Assembly: GCA_964629325.1 (NCBI GenBank)
Contig: CAZVSC010000008.1
Coordinates: 1-64,000 of the forward strand
DNA from: Eutrophocola sp964629325
GTDB taxonomy: Bacteria; Pseudomonadota; Gammaproteobacteria; Pseudomonadales; Pseudohongiellaceae
DNA: 64,000 bases
Direction of reading: 5' to 3'
Position 1 is the first letter of the stretch; each line of letters starts with the position of its first letter. The notes under the pieces are model-generated. The model was given only the letters and a program-made list of their open reading frames with translations. It was not told the DNA's origin and searched no databases. Position numbers and translations under genes: made by a program. This document shows positions 8,282 to 16,570 of the stretch, in pieces.

Positions 8282-9070
8282 ATGGCGGCCAGAATTCTGT
8301 TTCTTCCCCACGGCGGCGGCCCCATGCCCCTGCTGCATGATCCTGAGCACTCGGCCCTCACCGAATTCCTGGAAACCGTTCCGGATCGGCTGGGTACACC
8401 GGAGGCGATCCTGGTCATCAGCGCCCACTGGGAAATGCCAGTCCCGCATGTCACTGCGGGCGCTGCTCCGGAACTGATCTATGACTACGGCGGCTTTCCC
8501 CCGGAAGCGTACGAAATCCGTTATCCGGCGCCCGGCAATCCCGGCCTGGCCAGGGAACTCGCGGCAGCGCTTGAACAGGCGGGCGTACCCTGCGTGCTGG
8601 ATGAAGGTCGCGGGTATGACCACGGCATGTTCGTGCCGCTGAAACTCATGTACCCGGAAGCATCCGTTCCGGTCATCCAGTTGTCACTGCTGGCCAGCCT
8701 GGATGCCGCACAGCACATTGCCCTTGGCCAGTTGCTGGCGCCCCTCAGGGAAAGAAACATCCTGGTGGTGGGTTCCGGCATGTCCTTTCACAACCTGCGC
8801 GCCTTTTTTGTCCCCGGTCTCGTCAGTGACGAAGACAATGTCGCCTTCGAGTCCTGGCTGCAGGATACCTGCAGCAGTGAGATGGAGGAGGGGGAGCGCA
8901 TGCGCCGGCTGGCCAACTGGCATCAGGCGCCCGGCGCTCTGAAATGCCATCCTCGACCCGAACACCTGCTGCCGCTGCACGTGTGCTACGGCATGGCCCG
9001 TACGAAAGCAGAGGTCGTCTTCGATGGCGCCGTGATGGGCAAACACGTCACGGGGTTACTATGGGAGTAA
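8282..9070 (+). CDS. Class III extradiol dioxygenase (LigB / 4,5-DOPA dioxygenase type)
   Basis: Non-haem iron ring-cleavage enzyme of 262 aa related to E. coli YgiD and plant DODA. Conserved features include HGGGP at residues 10-14, ISAHWE near 45, DYGGFPPEAYEIRYPAPG near 70 and the catalytic-site segment YDHGMFVPL near 118. These place His ligands where the family has them. The true substrate may be a catecholic compound; YgiD acts on DOPA in vitro. It is the last gene of a short unit with marC and is followed by a bidirectional terminator. Confidence 0.9.
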   Translation: MAARILFLPHGGGPMPLLHDPEHSALTEFLETVPDRLGTPEAILVISAHWEMPVPHVTAGAAPELIYDYGGFPPEAYEIRYPAPGNPGLARELAAALEQAGVPCVLDEGRGYDHGMFVPLKLMYPEASVPVIQLSLLASLDAAQHIALGQLLAPLRERNILVVGSGMSFHNLRAFFVPGLVSDEDNVAFESWLQDTCSSEMEEGERMRRLANWHQAPGALKCHPRPEHLLPLHVCYGMARTKAEVVFDGAVMGKHVTGLLWE

Positions 9071-9103
9071 CCGGCTCCCTGGAAAGTTTATTCGAGGAAT
9101 AAT

Positions 9104-9129
9104 AAAAGGGCGCCGATTGGCGCCCTTTT
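9104..9129. terminator. Bidirectional intrinsic terminator
   Basis: AAAAGGGCGCC-gatt-GGCGCCCTTTT is a perfect inverted repeat with A and T runs on the two sides, so it can stop transcription from both the dioxygenase gene (plus) and ahcY (minus). Confidence 0.9.
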
Positions 9130-9146
9130 GATTTTCCGTACTGGAT

Positions 9147-10532
9147 TTAGTACTTGTAGTGCTCAGGCTTGTAGGGGCCTCCCACTTTCACACCGATGTA
9201 CTTTGCCTGTTCCGGGGTCAGCTTGGTGAGCACGCCGCCAAAACCTTTCACCATGCAGGCAGCCACTTCCTCGTCGAGGGTCTTCGGCAGTACTTCCACC
9301 CTGATGTTTGAGGGCTTGAACTCGGCGTCGAGGTCGGCGAACTTGCGTTCCCACAAGTACATCTGGGCCAGCACCTGGTTGGAGAAGGAGCCGTCCATGA
9401 TGCGTGACGGGTGACCGGTGGCGTTGCCCAGGTTGATCAGGCGGCCTTCGGACAGCAGGATCAGGTAATCCTCGCTGCCGTCCTTGTTCTTGCCGCGCCT
9501 GATCTTGTGCACCTGCGGCTTGATCTCTTCCCACTTCCAGGTCTTGCGCATGTAGGCAGTATCGATCTCGTTGTCGAAGTGCCCGATATTACACACCACG
9601 GCGCCTGACTTGATGGTCTGGAGCATGGCGCTGTCGCAGACATTGAAATTGCCGGTGGTGGTCACCAGCAGGTCGGTATTTTCCAGCAGGGCCTTGTTGA
9701 TGTCCTTGACCTGACCGGTGTTCTTGCCGTTCTTGTACGGGGACACGACTTCGTAGCCGTCCATGCAGGCCTGCATGGCGCAGATCGGGTCGATTTCGGA
9801 AACCTTCACGATCATGCCTTCCTGGCTCAGGGACTGGGCTGAACCCTTGCCCACGTCGCCATAACCGATGACCAGCGCCTTCTTGCCGGACAGCAGCATG
9901 TCGGTACCGCGCTTGATGCCGTCGTTCAGCGAGTGGCGGCAACCGTACTTGTTGTCGTTCTTGGACTTGGTGACGGAGTCGTTGACGTTGACTGCCGGAA
10001 TTTTCAGTGTACCTTCAGCCATCATTTCATACAGCCTGTGCACACCGGTGGTGGTTTCCTCGGTGACGCCGTGGATCTTGTCCAGCATCTGCGGGTATTT
10101 CTGGTGTACGACCTGGGTCAGGTCGCCGCCGTCGTCGAGAATCATGTTGGCGTTCCAGGGCTTGCCGTCCTTCAGGATGGTCTGCTCGATACACCATTCG
10201 TATTCTTCCTCGGTTTCACCCTTCCAGGCGAAGGTCGGAACACCGCGTGCGGCCATGGCGGCGGCCGCGTGGTCCTGGGTGGAGAAAATGTTGCATGAGG
10301 ACCAGCGCAGCTCGGCACCCAGTTCGATCAGGGTTTCCATGAGTACTGCAGTCTGGATGGTCATGTGGATACAGCCCATGATCCGCGCGCCCTTGAGCGG
10401 CTTGCTGGTGCCGTACTTGTTACGCAGGTACATCAGGGCCGGCATTTCGGCTTCCGCGAGGGTGATTTCCTTACGGCCGAAATCCGCCAGGCCGATGTCC
10501 GCGACTTTGTAATCTTTTTTGGTTTTAGCCAT
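9147..10532 (-). CDS. ahcY: S-adenosylhomocysteine hydrolase
   Basis: Cytoplasmic NAD-dependent enzyme (461 aa) that splits S-adenosylhomocysteine into adenosine and homocysteine in the activated methyl cycle. The NAD-binding glycine motif GYGDVGKGSAQ is visible mid-protein, with SAHase hallmarks GCIHMTIQTAVL, NVNDSVTKSK and the C-terminal KPEHYKY. Length is normal for the bacterial form. It follows metK on the same strand, but a long palindrome with a T-run (10546-10618) lies directly before its AAAGGA ribosome binding site, so expression may depend on terminator read-through or on a promoter within the gap. I saw no SAH-riboswitch core. Confidence 0.97.
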   Translation of the reverse strand: MAKTKKDYKVADIGLADFGRKEITLAEAEMPALMYLRNKYGTSKPLKGARIMGCIHMTIQTAVLMETLIELGAELRWSSCNIFSTQDHAAAAMAARGVPTFAWKGETEEEYEWCIEQTILKDGKPWNANMILDDGGDLTQVVHQKYPQMLDKIHGVTEETTTGVHRLYEMMAEGTLKIPAVNVNDSVTKSKNDNKYGCRHSLNDGIKRGTDMLLSGKKALVIGYGDVGKGSAQSLSQEGMIVKVSEIDPICAMQACMDGYEVVSPYKNGKNTGQVKDINKALLENTDLLVTTTGNFNVCDSAMLQTIKSGAVVCNIGHFDNEIDTAYMRKTWKWEEIKPQVHKIRRGKNKDGSEDYLILLSEGRLINLGNATGHPSRIMDGSFSNQVLAQMYLWERKFADLDAEFKPSNIRVEVLPKTLDEEVAACMVKGFGGVLTKLTPEQAKYIGVKVGGPYKPEHYKY

Positions 10533-10545
10533 TCTTTTGTCCTTT

Positions 10546-10618
10546 AAAAAACGGGGTCAGAGCCCGATCTTGATATTGATTGAACCCTTGGGGTTCAGTG
10601 TCAATCGGGGTCTGACCC
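10546..10618 (-). terminator. Long palindrome with T-run between metK and ahcY
   Basis: On the minus strand GGGTCAGACCCCGAT pairs with ATCGGGCTCTGACCC (one mismatch), enclosing the perfect inner hairpin TGAACCC-caa-GGGTTCA, and the structure is followed immediately by six T residues. It therefore has the form of an intrinsic terminator placed about 10 bases upstream of the ahcY ribosome binding site. The GGGTCAGA palindrome ends resemble dispersed REP-type repeats known from gammaproteobacteria; that link is from memory. Confidence 0.65.
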
Positions 10619-10620
10619 AC

Positions 10621-10637
10621 GGCTGGCTGCGCCAGCC
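10621..10637. repeat. Perfect 7-bp stem hairpin after metK
   Basis: GGCTGGC-tgc-GCCAGCC, 27 bp after the metK stop and just upstream of the larger palindrome. It may help stabilise the metK 3' end. Confidence 0.5.
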
Positions 10638-10664
10638 AATCAACTATATTTCCGAGACCTGCTG

Positions 10665-11822
10665 TTACTTGATCTTGGCGTCAGCCTTGAGTGCAGCAGC
10701 CTTGTCGGTCTTCTCCCAGGAGAATTCCTTGCGACCGAAGTGGCCGTAGGAGGAGGTCGGCAGGTAGATCGGCTTCAGCAGGTCGAGCATCTTGATCAGG
10801 CCGGCGGGCTTGCAGTCGAAGTGCTTGCGTACCAGCTTGGTGATCTTGCCGTCATCGATTTTGCCGGTGCCGAAGGTGTCGACCAGGATGGAGGTCGGCT
10901 CGGCCACGCCAATGGCGTAGGACAGCTGCACTTCACACTTGGTGGCGATACCGGCGGCCACGATGTTCTTGGCGATGTAGCGGGCCAGATAGGCAGCGGA
11001 ACGGTCGACCTTGGACGGGTCCTTGCCGGAGAAAGCGCCGCCGCCGTGGCGGGCGTAGCCGCCGTAGGTGTCGACGATGATCTTGCGTCCGGTCAGGCCG
11101 CAGTCACCGAACGGTCCGCCGACCACGAAACGGCCGGTGGGATTGATGTGGAACTTGGTCTTCTTGTCGATCCATTTCTTCGGCAGCACCTTGAGGATGA
11201 TCTCCTCCATGATGCCTTCCTTGAGGTCCTTGTTCTTCACTTCCGGGAAGTGCTGGGAGGACAGGACTACGGCGTCGATTGAGTGCGGCTTGCCGTCGAC
11301 ATAGCGGAAGGTCAGCTGGCTCTTGGCGTCCGGCAGCAACCAGGGCAGCTTGCCGTTCTTGCGCATCTTGGCCTGCTGCTGCACCAGGCGGTGGGCATAG
11401 CAGATCGGGGCGGGCATCAGTACGTCAGTTTCGTTACAGGCGTAACCGAACATCAGGCCCTGGTCACCGGCGCCCTGTTCCTTGGACTTGGAGGAATCCA
11501 CGCCCTGGCCGATGTCACGGGACTGTTCGCCGACCGCGTTGAGGACGGCGCAGGTATTGCCGTCGAAGTATTTGCGTGACTCGTCGTAGCCGATGTCGCA
11601 AACGGTCTTGCGGATGATCTTTTCGTAATTGATATTGGCGGCCGTGGTCACCTCGCCGGCGACAACCACCATACCTGTCTTGATCATGGTTTCGACGGCA
11701 ACACGTGATTTGGGATCCTGTGCCAGCAATGCATCGAGAATGGCATCTGATACCGCGTCGGCGATTTTATCGGGATGGCCTTCAGATACGGATTCCGATG
11801 TAAACAATACTGCTTCAGTCAT
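10665..11822 (-). CDS. metK: S-adenosylmethionine synthetase
   Basis: Makes S-adenosylmethionine from methionine and ATP; cytoplasmic homotetramer, 385 aa. Signature sequences are SVSEGHPDKIADAVSDA at the N-terminus, GAGDQGLMFGYAC near 120 and GGGAFSGKDPSKVDRSAAY near 260. It supplies SAM that AhcY's pathway later recycles, which explains the metK-ahcY order. Upstream there are repeated TCTACTAA and AATAGTCA boxes that could be operators. No SAM riboswitch was recognised in the leader. Confidence 0.97.
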   Translation of the reverse strand: MTEAVLFTSESVSEGHPDKIADAVSDAILDALLAQDPKSRVAVETMIKTGMVVVAGEVTTAANINYEKIIRKTVCDIGYDESRKYFDGNTCAVLNAVGEQSRDIGQGVDSSKSKEQGAGDQGLMFGYACNETDVLMPAPICYAHRLVQQQAKMRKNGKLPWLLPDAKSQLTFRYVDGKPHSIDAVVLSSQHFPEVKNKDLKEGIMEEIILKVLPKKWIDKKTKFHINPTGRFVVGGPFGDCGLTGRKIIVDTYGGYARHGGGAFSGKDPSKVDRSAAYLARYIAKNIVAAGIATKCEVQLSYAIGVAEPTSILVDTFGTGKIDDGKITKLVRKHFDCKPAGLIKMLDLLKPIYLPTSSYGHFGRKEFSWEKTDKAAALKADAKIK

Positions 11823-11892
11823 ACTGTTTTCCTTTTAAGGTTTATGCAAATGGCGGTGCCGGTAACCACTGGGGCATGCCTTTGCCTTGGTC

Positions 11893-11949
11893 TCTACTAA
11901 GTTCTACTAATTAGTCTCTGCGGTAACTATTAATAGTCACAATAGTCAT
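11893..11949. promoter_or_regulatory. Duplicated 8-bp boxes upstream of metK
   Basis: TCTACTAA occurs at 11893 and 11903 (10-bp spacing), the second running into the palindrome ACTAATTAGT. A second set follows: ACTATTAATAGT and the direct repeat AATAGTCA-c-AATAGTCA. Helically phased repeats directly upstream of a SAM synthetase gene suggest an operator for a methionine-pathway regulator; the regulator is not identified. Confidence 0.4.
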
Positions 11950-11960
11950 TTCAATATAAA

Positions 11961-12022
11961 GCCCGGTTTTACCGGGCCAGGGTTATACCCTGTACTGATA
12001 TTCTTCCCCCGGGAATGTTCCC
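11961..12022. repeat. Three tandem stem-loops
   Basis: GCCCGGT-ttt-ACCGGGC, CAGGGT-tat-ACCCTG and GGGAA-tg-TTCCC follow one another with short spacers. All three stems are perfect. They have no T-runs, so simple termination is unlikely. Confidence 0.5.
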
Positions 12023-12383
12023 CTAAGTAAATGCATCAAAAGCTACCCCACGCCCAGCCCGCTGTTGTTGCCTGGAGATAAATCTCCCGGCGCGCTATTC
12101 CTCGAGGGGCTGGTTGTATTGCTGACCTGGGATGTCTTGAAATACTTGTATTTTTTATCATCAGACAGGAATTGCAGGGCAACGAATGTATCACCCTATC
12201 CGGGTTTTCGCAAATTCCTGAAAGTGCTTAATTTGGGGGGATTAATCGTGGATTGAAACGCCAATTTTCGACCGCTACGAGTGGCAAAATCAGGCCGCCT
12301 GGGAGACAATAGCCAGCCCTTTCGGGGGGAATAACAAAAAAATAATCGGTAATCCGGGTTTCCAGGGGGCTCCCTGTGAATCC

Positions 12384-12407
12384 GGGGCGCAAGGCCCCTC
12401 ATTTTTA
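12384..12407 (+). terminator. Terminator-like hairpin in the tkt leader (possible attenuator)
   Basis: GGGGC-gcaag-GCCCC is followed by TCATTTTT and ends about 20 bases before the tkt start, upstream of its AGGAGA ribosome binding site. A factor-independent terminator in a leader suggests conditional read-through. Confidence 0.45.
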
Positions 12408-12428
12408 TCAGTATCCAGGAGAAGCAGA

Positions 12429-14468
12429 ATGCCGGCTGAAACATCCAGCACTTCCGGTATCGATCAACCATCAGCAAGGCCAGCCAGCAGGAAAGAATGC
12501 GCGAACGCCATCAGGGCGCTGAGCATGGACGCCGTCCAGAAGGCCAAGTCCGGGCACCCGGGTGCGCCAATGGGTATGGCGGATATTGCCGAGGTGCTCT
12601 GGCATGACTACCTGCAGCACAATCCGACAAACCCGAACTGGATCAACCGCGACCGTTTCGTACTCTCGAACGGCCACGGCTCGATGCTCATCTATTCCCT
12701 GCTGCACCTGACCGGCTATGACCTGCCGATCGAGGAACTGCAGAACTTCCGCCAGCTGCATTCAAAAACGCCGGGCCACCCGGAATTTGGCTATACACCC
12801 GGCGTGGAAACCACGACGGGCCCCCTGGGGCAGGGCCTGGCCAATGCCGTGGGCATGGCCATCGCCGAGCGCACTCTGGCGGCGCAATTCAACCGCGGTG
12901 AATTCAATGTAATCGACCATTACACCTATGTCTTCGCTGGCGACGGCTGCCTCATGGAAGGTGTATCCCACGAAGTCTGCTCCCTGGCCGGAACCCTTGG
13001 CCTGGGCAAGCTCATCGTGTTCTACGACGACAACGGCATTTCCATCGATGGCGAGGTCGCCGAGTGGTTTGCCGACGACACGCCGAAACGTTTCGAAGCC
13101 TATGGCTGGCAGACTCTGGATGCCGACGGCCACGACCCGGATTCCATCATTGCCGCCATCGAGGCGGCCCGCGCCAACACCACGCAGCCGACCCTCATCA
13201 GCTGCAAGACCACCATCGGTTTCGGTTCGCCGAACAAGGCAGGCACCGCCGCCACCCACGGCGCCCCGCTGGGCGAGGATGAAGTGCAGGCCACACGCGA
13301 GGCGCTCGGCTGGAATCACCCACCCTTCGAGATCCCAGAGGCGGTGTACCAGACCTGGGAATTCCGCGACAAGGGCTTTGCCGCCGAGACACGCTGGAAA
13401 GAACTGTTCGTCCGCTATGAAGAGGAATACCCGGTTCATGCCATGGAGCTGATACGACGCTACCGTGGAGAGCTGTTCAACGATTTCGCCCATATTGCCG
13501 ACCAGTACATTGCCGAGTGCAATGAAGCCGCGGCCGATATGGCTACCCGGCAGGCATCGCAGAAATGCATCGCCGCCTTCGGCAAGGTATTGCCGGAGCT
13601 GATCGGCGGTTCTGCCGACCTCACCGGTTCCAACCTTACCGCCTGGGACGGCAGCTTGCCCATCAGCGAGGATCCCAAGGGCAACTATATTTATTACGGG
13701 GTGCGTGAATTCGGCATGGCGGCGATCAACAACGGCATCGCCCTGCATGGTGGATTCATTCCATACTGCGGCACCTTCCTGATCTTCATGGAGTATGCGC
13801 GCAACGCCGTGCGCATGGCCGCACTGATGAAGCAGCACAGCATTTTCGTCTTTACCCATGATTCCATCGGCCAGGGCGAGGACGGTCCGACCCACCAGGC
13901 CGTGGAACAGACCTGCGCCTTGCGCGTGACGCCGAACATGTCCGTCTGGCGCCCGGCAGATACCGTGGAGACCGCGGTGTCCTGGAAGGCCGCCCTGATG
14001 CGGGCGAATGGTCCGACATCGCTGGTTCTGACCCGTCAGGGTGTGCCCCATCTGGCACGGACAGAGGACCAGGTGCAGAACATTGCCCGTGGCGCCTACG
14101 TGCTGGCCGACTGTGCTGGCGAACCCGAGGTCATCGTGATCGCCACCGGATCGGAAGTCTCGGTTTCCCTGGAAGCCGTGAGGGCCCTGCAAGGGGAAGG
14201 CAAGGCCGTGCGCCTGGTCTCCATGCCGTCAACGGATGTCTTCGATGCCCAGGATGCCGACTACCGTGAATCCGTATTGCCTTCAGCCGTGCGCAAGCGC
14301 GTTGCCGTGGAAGCGGCCCAGGCGGATTACTGGTTCAAGTACGTTGGACTGGACGGCAAGGTCATCGGCATGACCACGTTCGGGGAATCCGCACCGGGCA
14401 AGGTGGTGATGGAGCATTTCGGTTTCACCGCCGCTAATATCAAGCAGCAGATAGCCAGCCTATTCTGA
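12429..14468 (+). CDS. tkt: Transketolase
   Basis: Thiamine-diphosphate enzyme of the pentose phosphate pathway (and, where present, the Calvin cycle), 679 aa. From residue 20 on it parallels E. coli TktA closely: RKECANAIRALSMDAVQKAKSGHPGAPMG, the ThDP motif beginning GDGCLMEGVSHE and ending with the Asn in DDN, and the C-terminal GESAPGKVVMEHFGFTA. The N-terminus is about 18 residues longer than TktA; no internal ATG sits at the TktA start, so I keep ATG 12429, which has AGGAGA upstream. It groups with pgk and fba as in Pseudomonas, though without a gap/epd gene in between. Confidence 0.96.
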   Translation: MPAETSSTSGIDQPSARPASRKECANAIRALSMDAVQKAKSGHPGAPMGMADIAEVLWHDYLQHNPTNPNWINRDRFVLSNGHGSMLIYSLLHLTGYDLPIEELQNFRQLHSKTPGHPEFGYTPGVETTTGPLGQGLANAVGMAIAERTLAAQFNRGEFNVIDHYTYVFAGDGCLMEGVSHEVCSLAGTLGLGKLIVFYDDNGISIDGEVAEWFADDTPKRFEAYGWQTLDADGHDPDSIIAAIEAARANTTQPTLISCKTTIGFGSPNKAGTAATHGAPLGEDEVQATREALGWNHPPFEIPEAVYQTWEFRDKGFAAETRWKELFVRYEEEYPVHAMELIRRYRGELFNDFAHIADQYIAECNEAAADMATRQASQKCIAAFGKVLPELIGGSADLTGSNLTAWDGSLPISEDPKGNYIYYGVREFGMAAINNGIALHGGFIPYCGTFLIFMEYARNAVRMAALMKQHSIFVFTHDSIGQGEDGPTHQAVEQTCALRVTPNMSVWRPADTVETAVSWKAALMRANGPTSLVLTRQGVPHLARTEDQVQNIARGAYVLADCAGEPEVIVIATGSEVSVSLEAVRALQGEGKAVRLVSMPSTDVFDAQDADYRESVLPSAVRKRVAVEAAQADYWFKYVGLDGKVIGMTTFGESAPGKVVMEHFGFTAANIKQQIASLF

Positions 14469-14476
14469 ATTCAGCT

Positions 14477-14555
14477 GATCGACAAAGGCCGCAGACCCGT
14501 TTTCCGACAAAAGATTGGTTAATGTCGTCAAACGGGTCTGCGGCCTTTGTCGATC
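14477..14555. repeat. Perfect 26-bp inverted repeat after tkt
   Basis: The arms at 14477-14502 and 14530-14555 are exact reverse complements over 26 bases, starting GATCGACAAAGGCC, around a 27-base loop. It sits between the convergent tkt and sulfotransferase-like genes and probably acts as a bidirectional terminator, though it is longer and more perfect than usual terminators. A MITE-like origin is an alternative. Confidence 0.75.
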
Positions 14556-14574
14556 TGATATCCAGGTCCGGGTT

Positions 14575-15258
14575 CTATTCTGACGTATTCAGGCGCAGGG
14601 AGGCCGTGTCGCCTTCGGCCGGGTAGCCCAGCGCCGTCATGAATACCTTCACCATGTCTCCCGCGTCGTAATCGAGGATAATCACCTCATCGAACACGGT
14701 GGCCAGCAGCGTCTTTTTCCTGTCGTAATCGAACAGCCACGAATCCGGTTCGAGATAGCGGTACGAGCGCGGGTCGTCACTGAGGGGCAGCTCCAGGGAT
14801 TCGAGTTGCCGGGTATAGGATTGCCGGTAGGACTCGCGCTCGCGAAAACAGCAGATGCAGCCCACCTGGTCGCTGTAGAGGGCGAACAACTGCTTCAGGC
14901 GCTGGTACTCCGCCTCGGAATCGAGCAGGTACAGGCCCTCGTTGGTCCACAAAATTTCCTCGCAGCCGGCGTCCATGGCCTTCTGGTAATGCTCGGCGAC
15001 GGCGGCGGCCAGGCGCCGGTCCAGTGTGGCGAAGAAATCCGCATCGAGAAATTCCCGCAGGCGGGTCTTGGCGGTGGAGTCGCGATCCTCGTCCAGTGCA
15101 TAGACGTTGAGCAGGAAGTGGGATGGATTATCGAACCCCAGCAGGGAGTCGGGGACGTACAGGCCGGCCTCCATCAGCGTGTCGCGGTGTTCACGCAGGT
15201 AATGCTGGATGGAGGTGGTGCCGGTTTTGTGCTGGCCGATATGAACGAGGGTTTTCAC
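14575..15258 (-). CDS. Sulfotransferase-like protein (PAPS-binding motif)
   Basis: Predicted soluble protein of 227 aa starting MKTLVHIGQHKTGTTSIQ. The GQHKTGTTS segment is the 5'-phosphosulfate-binding loop of sulfotransferases, right at the N-terminus where it belongs; the rest (RLKQLFALYSDQVGCICCFRERESYRQS) fits the 3'-phosphate binding region loosely. I prefer the GTG start at 15258, preceded by GGGGAAGGGACC, over ATG 15285. Substrate unknown: carbohydrate or lipid sulfation is possible. The gene stands alone, antisense within the tkt-pgk-fba group, and may be a later insertion. Confidence 0.7.
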   Translation of the reverse strand: MKTLVHIGQHKTGTTSIQHYLREHRDTLMEAGLYVPDSLLGFDNPSHFLLNVYALDEDRDSTAKTRLREFLDADFFATLDRRLAAAVAEHYQKAMDAGCEEILWTNEGLYLLDSEAEYQRLKQLFALYSDQVGCICCFRERESYRQSYTRQLESLELPLSDDPRSYRYLEPDSWLFDYDRKKTLLATVFDEVIILDYDAGDMVKVFMTALGYPAEGDTASLRLNTSE

Positions 15259-15377
15259 GGCAGGATGGTCCCTTCCCCGGGGCATTCAGGGAAGCAAAAA
15301 GCCACGCAATCGGGTATGATTTGACCCTTCGAAAACAACACTATCAACCCCCAATTTTCATCGGTAAAGCAGTCGCC

Positions 15378-16559
15378 ATGGCAATTCGCAGTATTCATGA
15401 TTACCCCCTGAAAGACCAGCGCGTATTAATCCGGGAAGACCTCAATGTTCCGGTCAAGTCAGGCAAGGTAATCAACGATGCCCGCATCCTTGCTGCGCTT
15501 CCTACCATTCGCCTGGCCATGGATGCCGGTGCCAAAGTCATCCTGATGTCCCATCTTGGCCGGCCCGAGGAAGGTGTGCCCATCAGTGAGCAGGCCGAGT
15601 TTTCCATGGCTCCTGTTGCGGCCCGTCTCGGCGAACTGCTGGGTACCGAAGTGGCGATCATGAAACCGGATTTTTCCGCCGATGATTCACGCCGCCTGGC
15701 TTCGGGATCCTGCGTGTTGCTGGAAAACGTGCGTACGAATGTGGGTGAAACGAAAAATGCCGACGACCTGGCAAAATACTATGCCGGACTGTGCGATATC
15801 TTCGTGATGGACGCCTTCGGTACGGCCCATCGCGCCCAGGCCAGTACTCATGGTGTGGCCAAGTTTGCTCCCAAAGCCTGCGCAGGCCCGCTGCTCAAGG
15901 CGGAGCTCGATGCCCTGGACAAGGCGCTCAGCAACCCGGAGCGGCCAATGCTCGCTGTCGTGGGCGGCGCCAAGGTATCCAGCAAGCTGCAGGTGCTGGA
16001 AGCCCTGGCGGACAAGGTCGACCGGCTCATCGTCGGCGGCGGCATTGCCAACACTTTCCTGGCCGCAGCCGGCAAGCCCATCGGCAAGTCGCTGGTTGAG
16101 CAGGATATGATCCCGATGGCGAAGGCGTTGATGGCCAAGGCGGACATTCCGTTGCCGGTCGACGTGGTTGTCGCCACGGAATTTTCCGACACGGCTCCTG
16201 CCACCCTGAAGGCGGTCGACGAAGTCGGTGAGGATGATATGATTCTCGATGTCGGCCCCGAAACCAGCAAGCACTTTGCCAGGATCATCGCCGGGGTGAA
16301 GACCATTCTCTGGAATGGCCCTGTCGGTGTATTCGAATTTTCCAATTTTGAGCAGGGCACGAAAACCCTGGCGCAGGCGATTGCCGACAACGGGGGGTTT
16401 TCCATCGCCGGCGGCGGTGAAACCATCACCGCCATCGACAAGTACGATATCAGCAGCGCGATATCCTATATATCCACGGGTGGCGGTGCATTCCTGGAAT
16501 TCGTCGAGGGCAAGACGCTGCCTGCGGTGGCGATTCTCGAAGAACGCGGACAGAACTGA
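15378..16559 (+). CDS. pgk: Phosphoglycerate kinase
   Basis: Glycolytic/gluconeogenic enzyme transferring phosphate between 1,3-bisphosphoglycerate and ADP, 393 aa. Start ATG 15378 gives the standard N-terminus MAIRSIHDYPLKDQRVLIRE-DLNVP; the longer open frame to 15123 is not coding, because it overlaps the sulfotransferase-like gene. Substrate loops LMSHLGRP (near 60) and the C-terminal nucleotide-binding GGGETITAI are intact. It lies upstream of fba, separated by an 88-bp gap holding a REP-like palindrome. Confidence 0.97.
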   Translation: MAIRSIHDYPLKDQRVLIREDLNVPVKSGKVINDARILAALPTIRLAMDAGAKVILMSHLGRPEEGVPISEQAEFSMAPVAARLGELLGTEVAIMKPDFSADDSRRLASGSCVLLENVRTNVGETKNADDLAKYYAGLCDIFVMDAFGTAHRAQASTHGVAKFAPKACAGPLLKAELDALDKALSNPERPMLAVVGGAKVSSKLQVLEALADKVDRLIVGGGIANTFLAAAGKPIGKSLVEQDMIPMAKALMAKADIPLPVDVVVATEFSDTAPATLKAVDEVGEDDMILDVGPETSKHFARIIAGVKTILWNGPVGVFEFSNFEQGTKTLAQAIADNGGFSIAGGGETITAIDKYDISSAISYISTGGGAFLEFVEGKTLPAVAILEERGQN

Positions 16560-16570
16560 ATAGAATGTAG

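Larger units (their letters stand above)
11823..12428. other. 606-bp divergent intergenic region between metK and tkt
   Basis: No convincing gene. Going from the metK side it holds duplicated 8-bp boxes (11893-11949), three perfect stem-loops in tandem (11961-12022) and, next to tkt, a terminator-like hairpin (12384-12407). Two short ORFs in the region lack a ribosome binding site and protein-like composition. Promoters for both metK and tkt must lie here, but no strong consensus pair stands out. Confidence 0.6.

Noticed and set aside
10533..10664. SAH riboswitch upstream of ahcY.
   Set aside because: The GAGGNGCGNUGC / GGCUCGG core of the SAH aptamer was not found; the space is taken by the palindrome.
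12065..12477. Short ORFs on both strands in the metK-tkt gap.
   Set aside because: No ribosome binding sites, unlikely compositions, and one overlaps the tkt start antisense.
15123..15377. N-terminal extension of pgk.
   Set aside because: The extension overlaps the antisense sulfotransferase-like gene and is unlike any phosphoglycerate kinase; the standard start is ATG 15378.
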